7,544 bases of DNA, taken from Desulfovibrionaceae bacterium (lineage in GTDB: Bacteria; Pseudomonadota; Gammaproteobacteria; Burkholderiales; Burkholderiaceae_C). A model generated the notes under the pieces. It made no database searches. It was not told the DNA's origin and saw only the letters and a program-made list of their open reading frames with translations. A program made the position numbers and the translations under genes. The stretch lies in the NCBI GenBank assembly GCA_009778355.1, contig WRJY01000215.1, positions 1 through 7,544 on the forward strand. The letters run 5' to 3'. Below, one piece after another: positions 1-5,305 of the stretch. Each line of letters begins with the position of its first letter. Position 1 is the stretch's first letter.

Positions 1-260
1 ATGACATTCACGCCATCGACCGAGGCCACGACTTCGATGCGCTCGCTGTTCTGGTTGCGCGCCTCGATGGCGTAGCGCGCGCCGGGGCGACCAACGGTCC
101 ACCACTGCCCACCGTGCCAGACCAGCGGCTGCCGCTGGCCGCTGTCGCGGTCGATCACGTTGACATCCATCAGTTGGCCCACGGCGTGTGCAGGCACGGC
201 GGCCAGCAAAAGGCCGGCGGCCAGCGCCAGCGCGTGGAATTTGGGGGAAAGCGGTTTCAT
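1..260 (-). CDS. Exported hypothetical protein, N-terminal part (runs off left edge)
   Basis: The minus strand reads without a stop from an ATG at 260-258 to the window edge, giving 86 codons. Residues 1-26 form a clear Sec signal peptide: basic start (MKPLSPKFH), an Ala/Leu-rich core, and a probable cleavage site after AHA. The mature part begins with residues such as LMDVNVIDR and contains WHGGQWWTVGRPG, then a segment like R-N-x-x-S-E-R-I-E-V-V-A-S-V-D-G-V-N-V. That last pattern resembles exported hypothetical proteins common in Burkholderiales, recalled from memory. A GGAG Shine-Dalgarno sequence sits 7 bases upstream of the start. The protein is probably periplasmic or surface-located; its function is unknown and the C-terminus is not visible. 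Confidence 0.8.
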   Translation of the reverse strand, partial: MKPLSPKFHALALAAGLLLAAVPAHAVGQLMDVNVIDRDSGQRQPLVWHGGQWWTVGRPGARYAIEARNQNSERIEVVASVDGVNV

Positions 261-267
261 GCGAAAA

Positions 268-271
268 CTCC
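268..271 (-). promoter_or_regulatory. Ribosome binding site of the left-edge exported protein
   Basis: On the minus strand GGAG is followed after 7 bases by the ATG at 260. It supports that start over any other, because the signal peptide begins directly there. Confidence 0.6.
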
Positions 272-410
272 AGTCGAAAAGTGAGGTGGAGCAGCGTGAA
301 ACGGCATTCAGCCGCCGATGGGGTTGCGGGGCAGCGATTTTTTTGTAATGCGCCAAAGCAATGCCCCCGGATGACCGCGATTGGCCTGCCTGCCATGGGC
401 CGCCGGCCCG

Positions 411-416
411 TAAAAT
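411..416 (+). promoter_or_regulatory. Candidate -10 element upstream of glyQ
   Basis: TAAAAT matches the sigma-70 -10 consensus at 5 of 6 positions in an otherwise very GC-rich stretch, 50 bases before the glyQ start. No good TTGACA-like -35 lies 16-18 bases upstream; the hexamer there is GCCTGC. A perfect inverted repeat (GGGCCG, C, CGGCCC; 397-409) lies immediately upstream and could be a binding site or a chance GC palindrome. This is inference only. Confidence 0.35.
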
Positions 417-426
417 AGCCGGTTTC

Positions 427-454
427 GCCCGCCACGGCGCGGCCCCGGGCGGGC
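427..454 (+). repeat. Inverted repeat in the glyQ leader
   Basis: GCCCGCC (427-433) is perfectly complementary to GGCGGGC (448-454), with a 14-base loop. The stem would form in the 5' leader, ending 12 bases before the glyQ ATG. An 8-base direct repeat, AGCCGGTT, flanks it at 417-424 and 456-463. No T run follows, so it is not an ordinary intrinsic terminator. No T-box-like features were recognised. Confidence 0.35.
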
Positions 455-466
455 CAGCCGGTTGCC

Positions 467-1429
467 ATGCTCACCTTCCAGCAGATCATTCTCAAACTCC
501 AGCAGTACTGGGACGCCCAGGGCTGCGCGCTGCTCCAGCCTTACGACATGGAAGTGGGGGCGGGCACTTCGCACACCGCCACTTTCTTGCGCGCCATCGG
601 CCCCGAACCCTGGAGGGCCGCCTACGTGCAGCCCAGCCGCCGCCCCAAGGACGGGCGCTATGGCGAGAATCCGAACCGCCTCCAGCACTACTACCAGTAC
701 CAGGTGGTGCTCAAGCCCGCGCCCGCGAACATTCTGGATCTGTACCTTGGCTCGCTCGAAGCCCTGGGCTTCGATCTGAAGAAGAACGACATCCGCTTCG
801 TCGAGGACGATTGGGAAAACCCCACGCTGGGCGCCTGGGGTCTGGGCTGGGAGGTCTGGCTCAACGGCATGGAGGTGACACAGTTCACCTACTTCCAGCA
901 GGTCGGCGGTATCGACTGCCGCCCGGCCACCGGCGAGATCACCTACGGGCTGGAGCGGCTGGCGATGTACCTGCAAGGCGTGGACAACGTCTATGACTTG
1001 GTGTGGACTGAAGGCGGCGCAGCCTCCTCGGAGGGCAGCGCACCTTGCGCAGCAGGCGAGCGTGGGGGCAGGTTGCTTTATGGGAACGTATATCTGCAAA
1101 ACGAGCAGGAGCAGTCGGCCTACAACTTCGAGCACTCCGACGCCGAATTTTTGTTCACCGCCTTCAACGCGCATGAAAAACAGGCCCGGCACCTGATGGC
1201 CGTGCAGCTCGCGCTGCCTGCCTACGAGCAGGTGCTCAAGGCCGCGCACACCTTCAACCTGCTGGATGCGCGCGGGGCCATCAGCGTGACCGAGCGCGCC
1301 GCCTACATTGGCCGCATCCGCGCCCTGGCCAAGGCGGTGGCGCAAAGCTATTACGACAGCCGAGAGCGCCTGGGCTTTCCGATGGCGCCGCGCGAGTGGG
1401 TGGCGCAGATCGACAGGAAAGCCGCCTGA
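467..1429 (+). CDS. glyQ: Glycyl-tRNA synthetase alpha subunit, with an in-frame repeat-derived insertion
   Basis: This 320-residue protein is the catalytic alpha subunit of the heterotetrameric (alpha2-beta2) class II glycyl-tRNA synthetase, which activates glycine with ATP and charges tRNA-Gly in the cytoplasm. Visible family signatures are the N-terminus MLTFQQIILKLQQYW, motif 1 region ALLQPYDMEVGAGT (about 21-34), motif 2 region from F40 through QPSRRPKDGRYGENPNR (55-71), and motif 3 GLERLAMY (161-168). The C-terminal part contains FNLLDARGAISVTER (263-277) and ends near LGFPM. The E. coli protein has 303 residues. The excess lies mainly at about residues 182-202, where GSAPCAAGERGG is encoded by a copy of the repeat also found upstream of rnfH. 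The motifs on both sides are intact, so the protein is probably functional. No strong Shine-Dalgarno precedes the ATG. The stop is 5 bp before the hydrolase gene. Confidence 0.97.
   Translation: MLTFQQIILKLQQYWDAQGCALLQPYDMEVGAGTSHTATFLRAIGPEPWRAAYVQPSRRPKDGRYGENPNRLQHYYQYQVVLKPAPANILDLYLGSLEALGFDLKKNDIRFVEDDWENPTLGAWGLGWEVWLNGMEVTQFTYFQQVGGIDCRPATGEITYGLERLAMYLQGVDNVYDLVWTEGGAASSEGSAPCAAGERGGRLLYGNVYLQNEQEQSAYNFEHSDAEFLFTAFNAHEKQARHLMAVQLALPAYEQVLKAAHTFNLLDARGAISVTERAAYIGRIRALAKAVAQSYYDSRERLGFPMAPREWVAQIDRKAA
1011..1070 (+). repeat. Palindromic repeat fragment inserted in frame in glyQ
   Basis: These 60 bases align without gaps to 5241-5300 upstream of rnfH, with 6 mismatches (54 of 60 identical). 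The shared part includes a hairpin core (CCTCCTCGGAGG here, CCCCCTCGGGGG there), the stretch CACCTTGCGCAGCAGG, and the terminal box GAGCGTGGGGGC (1058-1069). The first arm of the element, the CCGCCCC side of the other hairpin, is missing, so this is a partial copy. Sixty bases equal twenty codons; reading frame is preserved and no stop is introduced. It encodes roughly E182 to R202, a segment absent from E. coli GlyQ as recalled, which has a short loop between its equivalents of VYDLVW and YGNVY. Confidence 0.85.
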
Positions 1430-1434
1430 GGGCC

Positions 1435-1977
1435 ATGCCCACGATCCTGACCCATGTCGCCGTGCCGGTATCGGCTGCGGTGGCGCTCGGCTGGCGGCGC
1501 ATTCCGGGGCCCGCGTTGCTGGCCGGCATGTTGGCGGCCATCGCTCCCGATCTGGATGGCATCGCCTTCAAGCTCGGCATCGCCTCTGGCGGCATGACCG
1601 GGCACCGGGGCTTCACGCACACGCTGCTGTTCGCGCTGTTGCTGGGCTTGGCCGGTTATGCGCTGGCGCCGCGCTGGCGTATGCGCCGCTGGGCGGGCTA
1701 TGCATGGATCGCGCTGTGCACGCTCTCGCATCCGCTGCTGGACATGATGACCAACGGCGGCGCCGGCATCGCCTTGCTGTGGCCGCTGGATTCGGCGCAT
1801 CGTTTTTTTTCGTGGCGGCCCATCGAGGTGTCGCCGGTCTCGCTCAAGCGCCTCATGTCACCACGCGGCGCGCAAGTGTTGCGCAGCGAGGCATTGACCG
1901 TGTGGGCGCCGCTGATGAGCGCGGCCCTGTTGGCCTGGGCCGCCCGTCACGGTTTGACCAGACGGCAAAAGTCCTGA
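1435..1977 (+). CDS. YdjM/DUF457-type membrane-bound metal-dependent hydrolase
   Basis: The 180-residue product matches the YdjM (DUF457) family of inner-membrane proteins annotated as metal-dependent hydrolases. Candidate metal ligands are visible in order: H7 in MPTILTH, D39 and D41 in APDLD, H57 and H62 in GHRGFTHT, and H99 with D103 in SHPLLDMMTNGG, followed by LLWPL (114-118). Hydrophobic segments at about 9-19, 26-38, 63-78, 88-98 and 155-170 fit a membrane protein. The start at 1435 is preferred because the family begins directly with M-P-T-x-x-T-H; an ATG at 1396 would overlap glyQ and add a charged, unrelated tail. The gene lies 5 bp after glyQ and 20 bp before glyS, so it is probably co-transcribed with both. 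The substrate is unknown. Nothing in the sequence connects it to tRNA charging. Confidence 0.85.
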   Translation: MPTILTHVAVPVSAAVALGWRRIPGPALLAGMLAAIAPDLDGIAFKLGIASGGMTGHRGFTHTLLFALLLGLAGYALAPRWRMRRWAGYAWIALCTLSHPLLDMMTNGGAGIALLWPLDSAHRFFSWRPIEVSPVSLKRLMSPRGAQVLRSEALTVWAPLMSAALLAWAARHGLTRRQKS

Positions 1978-1997
1978 TTTTTTCCATTGTTTCAACC

Positions 1998-4214
1998 ATG
2001 TCCTCTGCCAGTCTGCTCGTCGAACTCTTCGTCGAAGAATTGCCGCCCAAGGCGCTGAAGAAACTCGGCGAGGCTTTCGCGCTCGCGCTGCGCGATCAAC
2101 TCGCGACGCAGGGCCTGGTCGATGCGGGAGCGCAACTTACGGCCTATGCCTCGCCGCGCCGGCTGGCCGCGCACCTCACGCATGTGGCCGCGCGGGCCGC
2201 CGACAAGGCGGCGTCGCACAAGCTCATGCCGGTGTCGGTGGGCCTCGATGCGGCGGGCCAGCCGACGCCGGCGCTGCTCAAAAAATTGGCCGCGCTGGGC
2301 GCCGATGCCGCTGCCGTGCCCACCCTGCGCCGCGTCAGCGACGGCAAGACCGAAGTGCTGTTCCTCGACAGCACGCTGCGCGGCGCGACGCTGGCCGATG
2401 GCCTGCAAAAGGCCCTGAGCGAGGCCATTGCCCAGTTGCCGATCCCGAAGGTGATGTGCTACCAGCTCGAAAGCGGCTGCGAGCTGCCCGGCTGGAGCAG
2501 CGTCAGCTTTGTGCGCCCCGCGCATGGGCTGGTGGCCCTGCATGGCGAGCAGGTGGTGCCGGTGCGCGCGCTGGGGCTCGCGGCGGGCCGCCAGACGCAT
2601 GGCCACAGGTTCGAGGCCGTGGCCGATCCCGTCGTGCTGCGCGATGCCGACAGCTACGCGCGGCAATTGCAGGACGAAGGCGCGGTGATCGCCGGCTTTG
2701 AAGCGCGCCGCGCCGAGATCGCGCGCCAGCTCGCGCAAGCCGCGCTCGAAGCCGGGGGCGGCCTGCGCCCGATCGAGGACCAGGCGCTGCTCGACGAAGT
2801 GACGGCGCTGGTCGAGCGCCCCAAGGTGCTGGTGTGCCAGTTCGACGAGCAGTTTCTCGACGTGCCGCAGGAGTGCCTGATCCTGACCATGAAGGCCAAC
2901 CAGAAATACTTTCCGCTGCTCGACGGCGCGGGCCGGCTCACGAACAGGTTCCTGGTCGTCAGCAACATCAGCCCGCGGGACGCCAGCGCGGTGATTGGCG
3001 GCAACGAGCGCGTGGTGCGCCCGCGCCTGGCCGATGCCAAGTTCTTCTTCGACCAGGACCGCAAAAAAACGCTGGAAAGCCGCGTGCCCGGCCTGGACAA
3101 GGTGGTTTATCACAACAAGCTGGGCACGCAGGGCCAGCGGGTGGAGCGCGTGCGCGCCATTGCCCGCGCCATCGGCCAGCAGTTGGGCGGCAACGCGCTG
3201 GCCCAGTCCGCCGACCGGGCCGCCATGCTCGCCAAGGCCGATCTGCTGACCGACATGGTGGGCGAGTTTCCCGAACTGCAAGGCGTCATGGGCCGCTATT
3301 ACGCGCGGCACGATGGCGCGCCGGACGACATCGCGCTGGCCATCGAGGACCACTACAAGCCGCGCTTTGCCGGCGACGAACTGCCGCGCAACCAGGTGGG
3401 CGTCTGCGTGGCCCTGGCCGACAAACTGGAAACCCTGGCCGGCATGTTCGGCATCGGCAACCTGCCCACCGGCGACAAAGACCCGTTCGCGCTGCGGCGG
3501 CACGCACTGGGAGTGGTGCGGATGCTGATCGAAAAAGACTTGCCACTCAATTTGGATGAACTTGTCGAGCAGGTGCGCCGTGACATGAATCAGTTGGTCA
3601 AGGGCGTGATCGTTGCGAGCACCTCTACGCCTCGGGGTGTCGATTCACACGCGTCTAGCCGCGTTACGGAGAAGTTCGAGTTGTCAACGGCGACGGCAGA
3701 GACTTTGCTTGCGTTCATCCATGAACGTCTGGCCGGCAGCTTGCGCGAGCAAGGCTATAGCGCCCAAGAGGTGGATGCCGTTATCGCCTTGCGCCCGCAG
3801 CGCCTGTCGCTGGCGCCCCGCCAACTGGAAGCGGTGCGCGCCTTCGCCAGCCTGCCCGAAGCCCCGGCGCTGGCCGCCGCCAACAAGCGCATCGGCAACA
3901 TTCTCAAAAAGGCCGAAGCCGAAGGCCCGGTGGAGCCGAGCGTCAACCCATTGCTGCTGCGCGAACCGGCGGAACAGGCCCTGTACGCTGCCCTGCAACA
4001 GATCGTGCCGCAAGCCGACGCGCGGTTCGACGCCGGCGACTACGCCGCATCGCTGCAAACGCTGGCCGCGCTGCGCGCGCCGGTGGACGCTTTCTTCGAC
4101 GGCGTCATGGTCAACGCCGAGCAGACCGATTTGCGCCTGAACCGCCAGGGCCTGCTGAAGAAACTGCATCAAGCGATGAATCGTGTCGCTGACCTTTCCC
4201 GTTTAGCCCAATGA
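1998..4214 (+). CDS. glyS: Glycyl-tRNA synthetase beta subunit
   Basis: This 738-residue protein is the beta subunit of alpha2-beta2 glycyl-tRNA synthetase, needed for tRNA-Gly binding with GlyQ. Signatures are the N-terminus LLVELFVEELPPKALKKLGE, HGHRF (201-205), KANQKYFPL from 299, GNERVVRPRLADAKFFFDQD from about 335, YHNKLGTQG from 371, an HD-like region with DMVGEFPELQGVMGRYYA (about 419-436), and MFGIGNLPTGDKDPFALRRH from 483. The C-terminus NRQGLLKKLHQAMNRVADLS is typical of the anticodon-binding region. The frame is open far upstream, but similarity begins at the ATG at 1998; no strong Shine-Dalgarno is seen there. It is about 50 residues longer than E. coli GlyS (689). Part of the excess lies around residues 520-565, in a stretch of lower GC. 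Its stop overlaps the next start in ATGA. Confidence 0.97.
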   Translation: MSSASLLVELFVEELPPKALKKLGEAFALALRDQLATQGLVDAGAQLTAYASPRRLAAHLTHVAARAADKAASHKLMPVSVGLDAAGQPTPALLKKLAALGADAAAVPTLRRVSDGKTEVLFLDSTLRGATLADGLQKALSEAIAQLPIPKVMCYQLESGCELPGWSSVSFVRPAHGLVALHGEQVVPVRALGLAAGRQTHGHRFEAVADPVVLRDADSYARQLQDEGAVIAGFEARRAEIARQLAQAALEAGGGLRPIEDQALLDEVTALVERPKVLVCQFDEQFLDVPQECLILTMKANQKYFPLLDGAGRLTNRFLVVSNISPRDASAVIGGNERVVRPRLADAKFFFDQDRKKTLESRVPGLDKVVYHNKLGTQGQRVERVRAIARAIGQQLGGNALAQSADRAAMLAKADLLTDMVGEFPELQGVMGRYYARHDGAPDDIALAIEDHYKPRFAGDELPRNQVGVCVALADKLETLAGMFGIGNLPTGDKDPFALRRHALGVVRMLIEKDLPLNLDELVEQVRRDMNQLVKGVIVASTSTPRGVDSHASSRVTEKFELSTATAETLLAFIHERLAGSLREQGYSAQEVDAVIALRPQRLSLAPRQLEAVRAFASLPEAPALAAANKRIGNILKKAEAEGPVEPSVNPLLLREPAEQALYAALQQIVPQADARFDAGDYAASLQTLAALRAPVDAFFDGVMVNAEQTDLRLNRQGLLKKLHQAMNRVADLSRLAQ

Positions 4215-4861
4215 TCCAGCCGCCTGAAACCAATCAAACTGCCGGGCGCGCCAGCACGCGCACCGCCTGGCTGGTGTTCGCGCCGCCGATAGCGGTGCTG
4301 CTGCTGCGCTTTTTTCTCGACACCCTGGCCGAAAGCCTGCCCGGCGCGCAGCCGCTGGGCGCGGCGCAGGTGGTGGACGACGACGTCAGCGCCGTGATGT
4401 GGCAGGCCGCCATGCCGGTGCTGCTGACGCTGGCCGCCGCTGCCGCGCTGCTGCTGGCGCTGTGGCTGGCGGTGCGCGCCTGGGGCTGGCGGCGCGTTAC
4501 CCGCGTGCTGCTGGCGCTGTGGCCGGCGGCGTGCGCGCTGGCGGCGGTGACTTTGGCGCTGCAATACGTCAATCGCGCAGCCATGCAGCCGCTGCCCGAT
4601 GCCGTCGCCGCCGTGGTGCAGGCCCGCCCGTACCCCAGCACCGAGCGCGGCCCCGGCGGCGCCATGACGGTGCTGACGCTGCCCGGCGACGCCGAGCCGC
4701 GCCGCGTGCTGCTGGAAGGCGCCGATGCGCGCGCCCTGCCGCCCGGCCAGCCGCTGCGCCTGCAACGCGCGCAAGGACGCTTCTGGGGCGAGTACGTCAC
4801 CGGCTCCGACGCACCGCTGGCGCCGCGCGTCGAAGAGCAGGATTTGGCGCCGCCCCAATAG
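4211..4861 (+). CDS. Unrecognised membrane protein coupled to glyS
   Basis: I do not recognise this 216-residue protein. Three likely membrane helices are visible: about residues 19-39, 66-88 and 96-118. A polar loop (about 41-62, with three consecutive Asp) lies between the first two. A soluble C-terminal half of about 98 residues follows, with repeated V-L-T-L-P-G-D and P-R-R-V-L-L-E-G type beta-strand patterns and the segment GRFWGEYVTG (189-198). The ATG overlaps the glyS stop in ATGA, which suggests translational coupling and membership in the same operon. The long open frame, gene-like GC content and this overlap support it as a real gene; the minus-strand frames opposite are taken as shadows. 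The C-terminal half may sit on either side of the membrane. Confidence 0.75.
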   Translation: MIQPPETNQTAGRASTRTAWLVFAPPIAVLLLRFFLDTLAESLPGAQPLGAAQVVDDDVSAVMWQAAMPVLLTLAAAAALLLALWLAVRAWGWRRVTRVLLALWPAACALAAVTLALQYVNRAAMQPLPDAVAAVVQARPYPSTERGPGGAMTVLTLPGDAEPRRVLLEGADARALPPGQPLRLQRAQGRFWGEYVTGSDAPLAPRVEEQDLAPPQ

Positions 4862-4903
4862 AGCGGTTCATGCACATTCTTGCGCCGCCTGCCCCCATCC
4901 CAG

Positions 4904-4924
4904 CCTTCCTCCAGAAGGGGAAGG
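4904..4924 (+). repeat. REP-like hairpin downstream of the glyS operon
   Basis: Bases 4904-4911 pair with 4917-4924 (CCTTCC with GGAAGG, then a T-G and a C-G pair), leaving loop CAGAA. It lies 43 bases after the stop of the membrane-protein gene. No T run follows, so a classic intrinsic terminator is unlikely, but it could act as an mRNA 3' stabiliser. It differs in sequence from the repeats at 5106-5300 and may represent a second repeat family. Confidence 0.45.
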
Positions 4925-4955
4925 AGCAAGATGTGGAAACGCCAGCAGATCAAGT

Positions 4956-5010
4956 GACTGCTGCTTGCTGTCATGCAGCGCGATTTGATGCACGCCGGTG
5001 CGCAGCAGTC
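4956..5010. repeat. Imperfectly enclosed 9-bp inverted repeat
   Basis: GACTGCTGC (4956-4964) and GCAGCAGTC (5002-5010) are exact reverse complements separated by 37 bases. A small inner palindrome, GCACGCCGGTGC, lies next to the right arm. It may be a structured leader, a small RNA, or the remains of a mobile element; the sequence does not decide between these. Confidence 0.35.
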
Positions 5011-5043
5011 TTGATTGATCCTCCACTGCTGTGGTGAAACCAT

Positions 5044-5048
5044 GGAGG
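5044..5048 (+). promoter_or_regulatory. Strong Shine-Dalgarno for an alternative upstream rnfH start
   Basis: GGAGG stands 8 bases before the ATG at 5057, which is in frame with rnfH and has no intervening stop. This is a better ribosome binding site than the one at the conserved rnfH start. Use of this start would add 83 residues, mostly encoded by the repeats. Confidence 0.4.
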
Positions 5049-5105
5049 ATGGCAAAATGAGCAAAATAATGCCAACGCCTACATCATTTAAAGACAACCG
5101 GGCAA

Positions 5106-5189
5106 CCGCAGGCGTGGAGCGTGGGGGCGACCTGCCCGACGCCGGGCCGCCCCAAGGCGGGCAAGCCCCCTCGGGGGGCAGCGAAACAG
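5106..5189 (+). repeat. Palindromic repeat unit 1 of the array
   Basis: This 84-base unit starts with 23 bases (5106-5128, ending in GAGCGTGGGGGC) that recur identically at 5190-5212. It contains a 40-base segment (5144-5183) identical to 5231-5270. Within it are two hairpins, CCGCC-CCAA-GGCGG and CCCCC-TC-GGGGG, and a possible outer stem CTGCCC (5132-5137) with GGGCAG (5176-5181) that would compete with the second hairpin. The length is a multiple of three and the frame continuous with rnfH stays open. Confidence 0.85.
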
Positions 5190-5300
5190 CCGCAGGCGTG
5201 GAGCGTGGGGGCAACAACCTGCCCGCCGCCGGGCCGCCCCAAGGCGGGCAAGCCCCCTCGGGGGGCAGCGCACCTTGCGCAGCAGGGGAGCGTGGGGGCA
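5190..5300 (+). repeat. Palindromic repeat unit 2 plus terminal box
   Basis: The unit repeats 5106-5189 with a net 3-base gain after the GAGCGTGGGGGC box, so the 40-base hairpin segments are 87 rather than 84 bases apart. Its right part, 5241-5300, is the region matched by the glyQ insertion. A third GAGCGTGGGGGC box occurs at 5288-5299, so the array consists of boxes at 5117, 5201 and 5288 with a hairpin block between each pair. The last box ends 6 bases before the rnfH ATG. Confidence 0.85.
5294..5298 (+). promoter_or_regulatory. Repeat-derived Shine-Dalgarno-like G run before rnfH
   Basis: GGGGG inside the last GAGCGTGGGGGC box stands 7 bases before the ATG at 5306. It is the only purine-rich site at suitable spacing for this start. 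An AGGGGAG at 5284-5290 is too far away (15 bases). The repeat thus seems to have taken over this role. Confidence 0.35.
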
Positions 5301-5305
5301 ACAGC

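Larger units (their letters stand above)
4862..5305. other. Intergenic region with AT-richer part and repeat array
   Basis: No convincing independent gene is present in these 444 bases. From 4921 to 5100 GC content falls to about 49 percent by hand count (40 percent in 5041-5100), well below the neighbouring genes. This part carries a hairpin at 4904-4924 and a 9-base perfect inverted repeat at 4956-4964/5002-5010. From 5106 the sequence becomes an extremely GC-rich tandem array of palindromic repeats reaching to 6 bases before the rnfH start. Frames on both strands stay open across the array because of its composition and should not be taken as genes. One forward frame is continuous with rnfH from an ATG at 5057. 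Confidence 0.75.

Noticed and set aside
334..344. T run after a GC-rich stretch as an intrinsic terminator
   Set aside because: No stable stem directly precedes it, and no plus-strand gene ends upstream in the window.
308..1345. Long minus-strand open frame of 345 codons opposite glyQ
   Set aside because: It lies across a clearly conserved synthetase gene; the translation is low-complexity and resembles no family. High GC content removes stops on the opposite strand.
1396..1434. Upstream ATG at 1396 as start of the hydrolase gene
   Set aside because: It would overlap the glyQ end and add 13 residues of shadow-like sequence before the family N-terminus that begins at 1435.
1992..3503. Minus-strand open frame of 503 codons opposite glyS
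   Set aside because: It is a compositional shadow of glyS: His/Gln/Ala/Arg-rich, no recognisable domain, no ribosome binding site identified.
5106..5300. CRISPR array
   Set aside because: There are only two full units. The repeats are longer than CRISPR repeats, nearly the whole unit is conserved rather than having variable spacers, and no cas genes are present.
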